From Sambucus nigra (lineage: Eukaryota > Streptophyta > Magnoliopsida > Dipsacales > Adoxaceae): DNA of 64,000 bases. Positions 1 to 9,549 of this stretch are shown in pieces (position 1 is the first letter of the stretch; each line of letters begins with the position of its first letter). The position numbers were made by a program, and so were the translations under genes. Below the pieces are notes generated by a model. That model made no database searches, had not been told where the DNA came from, and saw only the letters and a program-made list of their open reading frames with translations. The stretch spans positions 394,156,561 through 394,220,560 of the forward strand of contig OX422208.1 in NCBI GenBank assembly GCA_949130495.1, in the 5' to 3' direction.

Positions 1-1480
1 GCCGAAGTTGGTGACAGTAGCAGAGTCTTCTTGATTGGAGCATCTCTCACCGATCAAGAGCAGAAGGAGTTGATGACCTTGCTGAGACACAACATAGATG
101 TTTTCGCATGAGAACCATATGAGATGCCTGGCATTGATCCTTATATGGTCTGTCATCAGCTGTACGTCGACCCCATGTTCAAGCCAGTCACGCAGAAGGC
201 ACGAAGAACTGCACCTGAGAAGGCTAAAGCGATCGAAAAGGAGGTCGAAAAACTGCTGGATGCAGGATCCATACGGGAAGTACAATTCCCCAAGTGGTTG
301 TCCAACCCAGTAGTAGTTCCGAAGAACAATGGGAAGTGGAGAGTTTGCATCGACTTCACGGACCTCAACAAAGCATTCCCAAAGGATAGTTTCCCCCTCC
401 CAAAGATAGACCAACTAGTAGATGCCACTGCAGCTCACGAGAGAATGAGTTTCCTGGACGCATACTCAGGATATCACCAGATCCCCTTGTATGCCCCAGA
501 CCAGGACAAAACGGCGTTCATCACGACGGTCGGGTTGTATTGCTACAAAGTCATGCCATTTGGGCTCAAGAATGCAGGGGCAACCTACCAGCGGCTGGTC
601 ACAAAAATGTTCAAAGATAAAATGGGAGACACAATGGAGGTCTACATCGATGACATGCTCGTTAAGAGCAAGAAGAAGGAAAATCACATCTCATACCTGT
701 TAAAGACCTTCAAAATCCTCAGGATTTACCAAATGAAGCTTAATGCGAGCAAGTGTTCTTTCGGTGTCCAGTCAAGAAAATTTCTTGGATACTTAGTCAG
801 CAAGAGAGGCATAGAAGCTAATCCGGACCAGATCGATGCAATCAACAGGGTACAACCACCTTGAATAGTCCGGGACATGCAGAAGCTCACTGGAATGCTC
901 GCTGCCTTAAATCGCTTCATTTACAAATCCTCCGAGAAGTGCAAGCCTTTTTTTCAGCTTCTAAAAGGGAATAAACCAATAGAATGGAGCCCGGACTGCT
1001 CTCGAGCATTGGACGAGCTCAAGTCTTACTTAAGCTCTCCACCGCTACTTGTCATACCATAACCAATGGATTCTTTGTACCTATACCTCTCGGTATCCAG
1101 TCACACTGCCATCTTGACGTTAATATGCGAGGTGGAAGGAATCTAACACCCCGTTTACTACGCGAGCAAGACCTTATTAGACGCCGAGCAAAGGTACCTG
1201 CCATTAGAGAAGCTCTCCTTTGCACTAGTGATAGCCTCGAGGAAACTGAAATATTATTTTGAAGCTCATACTATCATCTTCCTTACATCGCACCCCCTTA
1301 AGGAGATCCTAAGGAAAGCGGATTTGTCGGACATATTGTCTAAGTGGTCAGTCGAGCTCGGCCGGTTCGACATCCAATTTCAACCAAGGATCGCTATCAA
1401 GGGTCAGATCCTCGCTGATTTCATAGCCGAATTCACTGGCGAAGAACTCCCTGACCAACCTCAACCAACAAAGCAAAAAG
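1..1480 (+). pseudogene. Tat pol: reverse transcriptase and RNase H
   Basis: Reads in one frame from base 1. The RT region runs from about 130 to 860 and shows the fingers motif RVCIDFTDLNKAFPKDSFPL, then FLDAYSGYHQI, MPFGLKNAGATYQRL and the catalytic YIDDMLVKS with both aspartates. The connection and first RNase H follow to about 1290, with [16 protein letters not shown] near 1155-1200. Stops lie at 109, 862, 1060 and 1144. Each could come from one transition in Trp (TGG), Arg (CGA) or Gln (CAA). The frame is otherwise kept, so this copy decayed mainly by point mutation. In life it would copy element RNA into DNA inside gag particles. Confidence 0.92.
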
Positions 1481-1979
1481 AGAACCCAGCAACAGTGGAA
1501 ACCTGGAAACTATTCGTTGATGGAGCCTCCAACTCAAAGGGGGCAGGCGTAGGCATCGTCCTCATCACCCCAAAAAACACCATCCTTGAGCAAGGAATCA
1601 GGCTTGGATTTGCAGCCTCCAACAACGAAGCAGAGTACGAAGCCCTAATAGCCGGTCTTCAAAAGGTGTAAATTCAGGGAGCAAAACATTTACGGGTGTT
1701 CGGCGATTCTCAACTAGTCTCCAATCGATAAGTGGAGATTACAACGCGAAGGATGAAACGATGGCACCCTACCTCGCCCTGGTGAGGAAACTAATGACGA
1801 GCTTTGAGGAAATCAACATCCAGTAGTTTCCCAGAGGGCAAAATAGTCATGCCGACGCCTTAGCAGCCCTAGGCTCGGCAGTTGATTTTATTCTTAAAAG
1901 GGTCATTCCCATCGATTTCCTCATTTGTCCAAGCATTAACCATAACAGCAAGCTGCCAAACGTGAAACAAATACTCTAG
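1481..1979 (+). pseudogene. Tat pol: second (archaeal-type) RNase H and linker
   Basis: A second RNase H fold follows the first. [20 protein letters not shown] at about 1501-1560 carries the first catalytic Asp, [13 protein letters not shown] at about 1621-1660 the Glu, FGDSQLV at about 1699-1720 the next Asp and SHADALAALGSA at about 1848-1880 the last. All four catalytic positions are still readable. Possession of this extra domain between the classical RNase H and integrase marks the Tat lineage. Stops lie at 1669, 1824 and 1977. A one-base frame change near 1725 moves the reading from frame 1 to frame 3, which is the frame of integrase. Confidence 0.88.
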
Positions 1980-3236
1980 GTGGGATCATCCCCCAACTGG
2001 ATTGACCCCTTGAGAGACTATTTAAAGGAGGGCACACTCCCCGAGGATAAGAAAATCGCCCAGCAGATAAGAGTCAAAGCTGCTCGCTTTCACTTATCCA
2101 CAGGAGGTGACTTGTATAAGAAATCCTTCTCCGGTCCCTACCTTAGATGTGTCCACCCAGGAGATGTCGAGCAAGTGCTGCGCGAGCTTCACGAAGGAAT
2201 CTGTGGAAGTCATGTAGGAGGAAGGTCTCTAGCCTTTCGAGCAATGAAGGAAGGCTATTGGTGGCCATATATGCAAAAGGACTCCGCAGTATATGTCCGC
2301 AAATCCCCGAAATGCTAGCTTCACGCTCCAATGGTCCACCAACCATCCAGCAACCTAAAATCCCTGACCAGCCCGTGGCCCTTCGCCCAATGGGGGATGG
2401 ACATCGTGGGACCACTACCCACTGCTGCCGGCAATCGCAAATACCTGTTGGTTGTAACTGACTGCTTCACCAAATGGATCGAGGCATAACCATTAGCAAA
2501 CATCCGAGACGCTGACATGATAAGATTCATATGGAGGAATATAATCACTCGATTCGGAATCCCCAGAACCATCATCACTGATAATGGGACACAATTCGAG
2601 AGTGGCCCCTTTCAAGACTTCTGTAACTAGCACGCGATCAGGCAGAACTTTAGTTCGGTGGCCTACCCTCAGAGTAATGGGCAAGCAAAAGCTTCCAATA
2701 AAACTATGATCGATGGATTGAAGAAGCGACTAGAGCGAGCCAAGGGCGCATGGGCAACCGAGCTACCCCATGTCCTATGAGCATACCGAACAACTCCTCG
2801 GCGAGCAACAGGAGAAACCCCATTTTCGCTAACATATGGCATGGAAGCAGTCATTCCACTAGAAGCGGGCTTGCCAACAATGAGATCCGACCTTGTCGAC
2901 CAAGGCAAAAATGATGGGGCGTTGCTCGCTGAACTCGACCTCGCCCACGAGGAAAGAGAACTGGCCCTAGTGAAGATTGCGAGCTATCAACAACAGCTCG
3001 CAAGGCATTACCACAAAAGGGTTAACCCAAGAAGATTCCAAGTTGGGGACTATGTTCTAAGGAAAGTCCTGGCCAACACAGTAAGGTCATCAGACGACAA
3101 GCTAGGCCCAAACTGGGAAGGACCCTTTAAAGTAACTAGGGACGACCTGCAAGGTGCATATCATTTGGAAACAATGGAGGGCAGAAAGATACCACGAGCA
3201 TGGAATGCAGCTAATCTCAAGAAATTCTATTTTTAA
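1980..3236 (+). pseudogene. Tat pol: integrase
   Basis: The N-terminal zinc-binding region holds the His pair in LHEGICGSHVGG and ends in RKSPKC, where the usual first Cys reads Ser. The catalytic core shows QWGMDIVGPLP near 2390 (first Asp) and IITDNGTQFESGPF near 2570 (second Asp). The expected Glu after SNGQA near 2690 reads Lys, so strand transfer would be lost even without the stops at 2316, 2487, 2628 and 2778. The C-terminal part from 2841 is open, with NKRV-like, DYVLRKV and LGPNWEGPFKV motifs, and ends NLKKFYF with a TAA at 3234-3236, the natural pol end. Confidence 0.92.
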
Positions 3237-3956
3237 ATTCTTAAGGAATTCTATTGTTGAATCTTTTTTCTTGTATTTGTTATGTGAAAGGAATAGTTCA
3301 TTCCCCTTATTACTAATGAAATCAGTAAACTGCATTTTATCACACATCTTTTTTCAAACCACAGGCACAATGGTCGATATAGCAGGGAATACCCCTCCTC
3401 AGGTCATCGTCATGAAACACGAAAGACCTCTTAGACTTTCCCTTGGCAATATATAAAGCCCTACAGAGGATTCTTAGGCAATACGACCAGATTTTATACT
3501 GGCCATCAAACCTACTTTGGTTGAACAAAATCATGATAGGAAGAAGACATCTAATACCAGGTGTGTCCTCGCCAATTGCCCTACTTAGGCCTAAGGGAGT
3601 GTGACGACACAACCTAAAAGGTAAAATGGGGCATAATGGTATTTTGGTATTATATTGGACTAGGGGGACACTTCATGGCAAAATAAAAAAGATTATGAAG
3701 TAGCAAGAATATAAAAAGATTGGATGAACACGTTTAGTCGGCAAAATCGCCCAAAACACGAAATTTTCATTGATCTCTTATATTTACAATAGTGATAATA
3801 CATGTTTAGTCGGCGAAGCTCGCCCAAAGCATTTACATTATCAAAAAGGACGAAAGAATAACAACTTGTTATATTTACAACAAAGATAATACACGTTTAG
3901 TCGGCGGAGCTCGCCCAAAGCGTTTAAATTATCAAAAGAAAAAACTTGCAAAAAAT
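3237..3956. repeat. Tat spacer with three short repeat units
   Basis: Noncoding stretch between the pol stop and the end of the antisense genes. A motif of about 32 bp built on ACRYGTTTAGTCGGCRRA followed by CTCGCCCAAAGC occurs at about 3729-3760, 3801-3833 and 3892-3924. Copies two and three share flanks such as TATTTACAA and GATAATACA, so a longer unit of about 75-90 bp was duplicated. GGC and GCC within each unit could pair in a small hairpin. Tandem repeats in this part of the element are usual for Tat elements. No gene is seen here. Confidence 0.6.
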
Positions 3957-4870
3957 TTAAGAAGGAGGAAGCCTCCGAACAAGATAGTCTGCCACCCTAG
4001 CTCTTCGTCCATCATCGGGAGCAGGGACCAGCTCTTCTACAGCCTCATCTGCATCCAACTCTAACAGTTGCCGAGGAATAGCATCAATAGGGATCCATCT
4101 ATCATCCCTCCTGAATGGATTGGGCATCAAAGTGGAGGAGGACATCTCGTGACGATACCATAACACTGAGTTCCTTGGGACCTAGAGTTCTTTCAAGGCA
4201 CTCAACCACCCTCTGATGAAAGAAAGTTCTTCGAACTCGGATAATCTTGTGGGAGCATCTAGCCAGCCTTGATCATAACCGTCAGCCCATGCTTGTCGAG
4301 GACCCTTCTTGAATAAATGCCGCAATCGAGTAACGTCCCTTTGAAGCCCAGCAGCAGTTACATATGCTCGGCAGACATCATCACGGAGCTCTTCCATCTC
4401 CTTATCCCGCTGTTCTTCTGCTTCCCTGTTCCTGCCCCTGGTGCTCCTACCAGCTCGCGGGAGGGGAGGACGAGTGGAACCTCGCGGCATAGGAGGAGTA
4501 TGTCCAGCTCGTGAAGACGAGGAGCCTTGCAGAATCGTTGAAACAGTGCTCGACACATGCTCTCTAAGTTGCAGGACTTCCCTCCTCAGGTTTTCATTCT
4601 CCTGCTGCAGGAATTCCCCAACTTGATTTATCTCGGTGGCCTCTAGCAACCTTGCTCTAAGTACATTGAATTCCTCTTGTACAGAGGCACCAATGCCTTC
4701 CATCTCCTGGAGCCTGTCCTTCAGTTTAGCCACTATCTCGGACTGATCCTTATATTTTTGGTTCCTTGACCTAAGAGACTAACAAAGCCTAACAAAGGCC
4801 TGACGAACCTGAGGACTGGCATTGGGACCAAGAGTCATGCCCAATTGAGATGTGGCAGGAATATAGTCTT
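3957..4870 (-). pseudogene. Antisense coding block B of the Tat element
   Basis: Minus-strand reading in a single frame from about 4870 to a TAA at 3957. An upstream AG splice acceptor is likely at 4872-4871, after a T-rich stretch. The predicted protein has a coiled-coil-like N-terminal half (MAKLKDRLQEMEGIGASV, with many Leu, Glu and Arg at heptad spacing), a Pro/Arg/Ser-rich hinge near 4440-4520, another charged helix, and a conserved-looking tail with GWLDAPTRLSEFEELSFI and FRRDDRWIPIDAIP. TAG stops at 4779-4781 and 4182-4184 interrupt it and could derive from CAG. The function is unknown. It may be a second gene or the last exon of block A; the sequence alone does not decide. Confidence 0.6.
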
Positions 4871-5690
4871 CTACATCAGTCAAATACAAGACATAAAAGG
4901 GCAAGGGAAAGATAAATCAATCAATGCATTGGAAAAATAAGCCTTTTTATTTCATTAATGAAGGTCAAGTACATCGAGCAGGAAATGGAAAAATTACAAG
5001 CAAAAGTACAAAAATAGTCCTAAGGGAGGATTAACTAGCAACCTCAGGCTGCCCAGAGGTGGTTGTCTGCTTCCCCTTATCAGCAGCAGCAGAGTCATCC
5101 CCCTCTACAGAGATGCCCTCATTCGCCTGGGTAGGACCAGTATCGGCAGGGGTAAGATCAACACCCTCGATGGCTGGGATAGGGGCTTCTTCGTCCACGG
5201 TTGGCCTTGGACCCGGGTCATGCTCGTCGAACAGAGGAGACTCAACATCAACACCAGTATCTAGGAGGGCCTTGTTCCAGCCCTTCTTAAAATTCAAACG
5301 GCTGATATAGCCTATTTGAACTTCGACGTCTTCATAAGCCGCACTCCATCCGGAGTTGTATGAATCCTCCTTGATGGTGGCTACCTGGGACTCCTTCTCC
5401 TTCAGCTGCTCGGTCAAAGCCTTGTTCTCCTCCACAACACCCATCTTGCTCGAGCAGACTAGGTCATAGGCCTGCCTCAACTCGCTCAGCTCCTTGACCG
5501 CCACATCCCTCTCTCGGTTAGAATTGATAAGGGCCAGATCAGAGGAAGCTCGGGCGGCATCAGCAGCCTTCAGATCAGCCTCCAGCCGAGAACCCCTGAC
5601 TTACAGAGCGGACTTCTGCTGCTCCAGCTCACCATTCATCTTCACCAACTCGTCGCGAGAATGGTAGAGCACAGCGAAGTCCGTCACAAA

Positions 5691-5768
5691 CTGCCAAAAA
5701 TAAAGAAGAAATCAAGAGGGAGAAATAATTAAAACTTGTTAAGGAATTGAAAAGGGAGAGAACCTTAC
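5691..5768 (-). other. Intron 2 of antisense gene A (78 bp)
   Basis: On the minus strand the exon ends GCCTTG and the intron starts GTAAGG, close to the plant donor consensus. It ends in a T-rich tract with TTTTTGGCAG. The splice falls between codons (phase 0) and connects the frame read at 5954-5769 with that of 5690-5031. Confidence 0.72.
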
Positions 5769-6579
5769 CAAGGCCAGTCTCTGGCTAGCTTGGAGGGCTA
5801 ATTGATCAGACCCCAGCGCCCTCTGGCGATCTGCAGGAAGAACTGCCCTCTCAAGCAGTGCAGGAGGCAGCTGAGGGGAAGTGGCGACTGAGGCCCCCTC
5901 GGGCAAAGCTGACACTGGGACCAAGGCTTGCCCAACCTTCGTCCTCGACTCCATCTTCCTCCTCTCTTCCTCTCCATCCTTTTCCTCTCCTCCACCTTCT
6001 TCTTTTCATCCACCTTATTCCTCTCCTCCACCTTCTTTCTCTCCCTCTCTCTCACGTGCTCTTCCCCTCTCCTCTTCCTTTCTTGCTCCTGAGTGGAAGA
6101 CCGAGAGCCAGTAGCCACGACCCCAGAAGAAGACCTTTGTTTCTTTGACCTCTATGCAAGAAGCACATGGTCCTCATCATCATCATCTCTAATCAGGTTC
6201 TTCCTTGGAGGCATCTCTTCGCATGAACTACTGGAAGTGCTCGACGATCCTCTAGCTTCAGAGTCCTCTTCAGAAGAACTGCTACTGTGAGAGCTCCCTC
6301 CACCCAAATTACTCGCAGCTCCTGCAGGCTCACTCTCAGAGCTGCTCTCCTCTTTGTCTAACTGGATAGGCTCAGCAGTAGTCTCTCCGAAAGAATCAAA
6401 CTCTGGAACACTATCTACAGGCCGTGCAATGAAGCTGGAGCCTGCGTTCTTGTACTCGATCAAAAAGGTAGCAGACCTGGGATGCTCGCCGTCACCCAAA
6501 GGCTCCCTGATATTCCAAGCTTTCACCAACTCCGAGATACGAACCTCGCTGAGAGAAGGCTCCAAATTCTTTGTCCTCG

Positions 6580-6654
6580 CTGTGAAAGAAAAAGCAAAGA
6601 AAGGTTAGAAAAGTCACAAGTCAGCAAAGGTTGAAATAACAGTACAACGTCTAC
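6580..6654 (-). other. Intron 1 of antisense gene A (75 bp)
   Basis: On the minus strand exon 1 ends ATATAG followed by GTAGACG; the intron ends with a pyrimidine-rich TTTCTTTCACAG. Removing 6654-6580 joins the frame that starts at 7048 to the frame read from 6577 down, with one base of a codon left of the junction and two right. The intron holds TGA and other stops, so an unspliced message would end early. This is direct sequence support that the antisense strand is or was transcribed and spliced. Confidence 0.7.
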
Positions 6655-7170
6655 CTATATATTCTTCCCCGTAAAAAGGGACAGTGAACCTCTCAGACCT
6701 CGACCCTTCAAACTGGGGAGGGAACCGCCAATTCCTAACGAGGAAACCCTCTTGCCAGTAGTCCTTATGGGAATCAGGTAGGTTTACTACCAATACCCTA
6801 TCAGGACTCCTAGCTTTGAGGTATAAGACACCTGAGCTAGTTTGAGAGAAGGAATAGCAGAAACAGATCTCGGCAAGTCCTAACCTAGTACCATACAACT
6901 GGTTTATTCTATTGACACCATTTACTATCTTCCACACATTGGGCGAGCACTGCGCGGGAACAATACCGAAATAACCAAAAAAATGCAGAAATAGATCATT
7001 AGAGGGAAAAGTAAGTCCCCCTGGGAGAGCAACAAAACATGGATCCATTGGGCATCCTCTATATCCCTAACGTTCCTAGGAGGGGAGGCACAACATTCAA
7101 TATCTACCCACTCAGGAATATTGTAGAACTTCCTGAACTCACAGATTGACCTATTTCCAATCTTCGCCAT

Positions 7171-7535
7171 TAAAAAACTCTAGAAACTCTACAAACCAAA
7201 GAGAAAATGCAAAGAAAGGGGACGAGAAACTTACAAAATAGAAGATCGGTTCGAGCGATGAAGAAGCACGAGCTCAAGATGACTAAGAAGCAATGAGAAT
7301 GGGGATTCAGAGAAGAAGGTACGAGGTGCTAGAGTTCTCAGAAGAAGGAAGAGTACTGGAAAGGCTGAAATGACGGATGAAAAAGTGGCTATCCCAATAA
7401 GCCTTCAATTATAATCATAGCGCACGGATAGCGAAGCGGGTGCCGCCAAAGCAACTTCACAGTTTTCAAAGAATCACAAATCAGCCATAATGGCTGATCA
7501 TTTAAATCCATTGGACCCATAAACATGGCCCAACA
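7171..7535 (-). promoter_or_regulatory. Presumed leader of antisense gene A
   Basis: No coding sequence is seen here. On the minus strand a GTAAGT donor lies at 7234-7229, with AG acceptors at 7190-7189 and 7181-7180, which would make a very short leader intron (46-55 bp, below the usual plant minimum). The antisense promoter must lie here or in the LTR if the gene is expressed; I see no clear TATA box in the right place. Confidence 0.25.
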
Positions 7536-7549
7536 AATTTAGGGGCAAT
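7534..7549 (+). other. Polypurine tract of the Tat element
   Basis: AAATTTAGGGGCAAT lies immediately before TGTGGGTACC. A short G-run directly next to the LTR TG is what plus-strand priming needs. The tract is interrupted by pyrimidines, as often in old copies. Confidence 0.5.
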
Positions 7550-7956
7550 TGTGGGTACCCAAAATTCAGAACTATGGGCCTGGACGAGTAGCCCAGTCCT
7601 GGCGGCCCAAAGTCCAGGCCCCTCATCTTTTATGATTGATCCGGTCTCCCCCCACGATCCCATGAAGGGAAGTTATGGGAGAAATGGAAAACGTGGAGGA
7701 AGCCATCAGCCCCACTCATCTACATGCACATGTATATATTAAACCCTAGGTCCGGGGCAAAAGGACAAGTTGTATTCTCTGTAATCACTCTCCGGAGTAT
7801 ATAGAAATAATATCGACTACACCACCGTGGACGTAGGCACATCTTGGCTCAACCACGTACATCCTTTGTTGTGTGATTGGCATCTTATATTCCTTGTTCT
7901 CTTCTTGATAATCTTTCTCTCATATTTATTTGTGTTGCATAATAATTGCTTCTACA
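7550..7956 (+). repeat. 3' LTR of the Tat element
   Basis: Begins TGTGGGTACCCAAAATTC after the PPT. It holds a TATA-like ATATATTAAA at about 7733, followed by text common in plant LTR R regions (CCGTGGACGTAGGCACATCTTGGCT near 7827 onward, quoted in part). The end is set at CTACA (7952-7956) only because the TGT...ACA ends match. The partner LTR is outside the window, so the right edge is a guess. The short open frame inside is not a gene. Confidence 0.55.
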
Positions 7957-7999
7957 AATATCTGCCTCTATTCTCATAGAGAAAGTTGTGACCAACTAT

Positions 8000-8640
8000 C
8001 ATTCCTAAGAGGAGCAGAGAGAAACCTTCACTCACTTAGCAGAACACTCGGCTAAAAGAGGAATTGAAATAGTTTGTCAATGAGCTATAGAAAACCTTTG
8101 GTGTGCTTTAAGAAAGAGATTACCAGGTGGTTGTAAAAATGCCATCTCTCAGCCAGGCAGAAGATGAGATCGAAAAACTAAAAGACCAAGTGGGAACTAA
8201 TACCATCAAATTTCAATGTTTTGATAAGGCACTTAAAAGGTCCAATGACAATCTTACTACATCTAAACAGTAGCTTAACACGGGAAAACCATAAGCTTGC
8301 TAGGGTAACCAGGAATATAATATAGAGACCCTAACCTTCTTTCTTAATGGTTGTGAGAAATATAAAAAGAGGGTTATGAAACATTACCCTCATATTACGG
8401 ATATTTTCGGTAAATGGTAGGGGGATAATGAGGAAAGCACAACCTTAGCCACTGAGTACTTAATGGAGGTGGATGAGTCTTCTACAAAGGTTAATGAGAT
8501 TGGTGAAGTATATCATATTATTATTGCGTAGACTACTCTTCCTATTTCTCTAAAGGTTACTCAAGACACTATTATGGTTGATGTATCTATTGCCACTTCT
8601 TCTCATGTCAATCCAAAGACTGACCAAACTCTTTAATTTG
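8000..8640 (+). pseudogene. Relic antisense coiled-coil gene of a second Tat element
   Basis: Plus-strand coding traces with several stops: MPSLSQAEDEIEKLKDQV at about 8139-8195, then SNDNLTTSKQ, then NGCEKYKKRVMKHYPHITDI near 8350-8410 and EYLMEVDESSTKVNE near 8455-8505. The pattern, a charged coiled coil followed by an aromatic block and an acidic tail, matches the end of the antisense gene in the neighbouring Tat copy. The pol relic at 9550-11065 lies on the minus strand, so a plus-strand gene here is exactly where that relic's own antisense gene should be. The assignment is inference. Confidence 0.4.
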
Positions 8641-9549
8641 CTGCAGGAATTGAGAATGTGGCTTAATAATTCCAAATATATGTACTCATGAAGCTTTTGT
8701 CTCCCTTTAATATTTTGTAATGAACATTTAAAGTTATGCATGCGTTTAACTTTGAGAAAAAAAATTCAATTTCTTTCCTTCATGCATGTATTATTACTTA
8801 ATTTTCTGCCAAATATATTTCTTAGCTTAGTTTTTAGCCACCACTTATAGTTAGGTGTTTGTGCAAAAATATTTTGGACAAGTAAATGTGGTCGGATATC
8901 ATTGATCTCCGAGTTAGTTCAAGTCTTATGGACTCGTGGGGGGATTTTTTACACCTATCATGTCAACTTACTAGCTACTTATTGTTGCGGTAGACCTACT
9001 AGTAGTTTAGACTTACGATCATGTGGTAAGATATTATTGACGTAATCTACATTACTAGCTATCAGTTTTGGATGAACTTGAGTTGTCCAAACTTAGGATG
9101 TACCAATGATTGTATCATCTTATTGGTAGTATGGATGGATCTTATATTCATGACCATGTGTCCGCATTGGTTACCAAAGTAAAACAAATGTACTAGTATC
9201 TATACTTGTATTAGTTAATTATGGTCGGATCTTATCGTCCATATGACCTCACTAGATATCCCAGATTTGTCTAAAACTTCTTGATCGTGACCTATTAAAA
9301 GATGAGATAATATATGAAGCATGGTTTTGATCGTGTATCTTAATGTGCTCGATTATTAGATATCTTTAGCCTAGGGTTCTTGTACATCTCTCATACCGAC
9401 GAAATAGATATTGAATAATATAAAAGATCTTGAAATGGCAACAAATGTAGAGTATTAAATTATGATTCTCATTCATACTTGAAGACTTATTACAAGGAAA
9501 CAAAATTGTTTACATGGTGTTTTGATCTTTTGACCTGTAATATACTCCT
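8641..9549. other. Noncoding spacer of the Tat relic
   Basis: AT-rich sequence with no coding pattern on either strand. By position it is the stretch between integrase and the antisense gene of the minus-strand Tat relic. Confidence 0.35.

Larger units (their letters stand above)
5031..7170 (-). pseudogene. Antisense spliced gene A, putative PF04195-like
   Basis: Opposite in strand to pol. Exon 1 starts at ATG 7170 (MAKIGNRSICEFRKFYNIPE) and shifts frame near 7050. It continues with LPGGLTFPSNDLFLHFFGYF and CSPNVWKIVNG, a layout matching what I recall of the plant 'putative gypsy type transposon' domain PF04195. Exon 2 (6579-5769) adds an acidic Ser-rich linker and a Lys/Glu/Arg-rich helix. 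Exon 3 (5690-5031) is a coiled coil plus an acidic tail ending PEVAS. The two introns begin GT, end AG and keep frame. Damage: frameshifts near 7050 and 5960, and stops at 6152-6154 and 5601-5603, each one transition from Gln. The protein role is unknown; Retand and Grande elements are known to carry antisense ORFs at this place. Confidence 0.72.
1..7956 (+). mobile_element. Tat-lineage Ty3/gypsy retrotransposon, 3' part
   Basis: The window opens inside pol of a plus-strand Ty3/gypsy element. Seen in order: RT, RNase H, a second RNase H, integrase, a spacer with short repeats, two minus-strand coding blocks, a polypurine tract and an LTR beginning TGTGGGTACC. The second RNase H next to integrase, together with antisense genes between pol and the 3' LTR, is the organisation known for the plant Tat lineage (Retand and Grande type). 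The 5' LTR, gag and protease lie outside the window. The right edge at the LTR end is uncertain. The copy is dead: pol has eleven internal stops and a frameshift. Confidence 0.88.

Noticed and set aside
5858..6148. Plus-strand Pro/Ser-rich ORFs opposite the antisense gene
   Set aside because: They are mirror readings of the Lys/Glu/Arg-rich helix on the minus strand; the minus strand has introns and a domain, these have nothing.
7551..7742. 63-aa ORF in the Tat LTR
   Set aside because: It starts at the second base of the LTR and runs through U3; no protein character.
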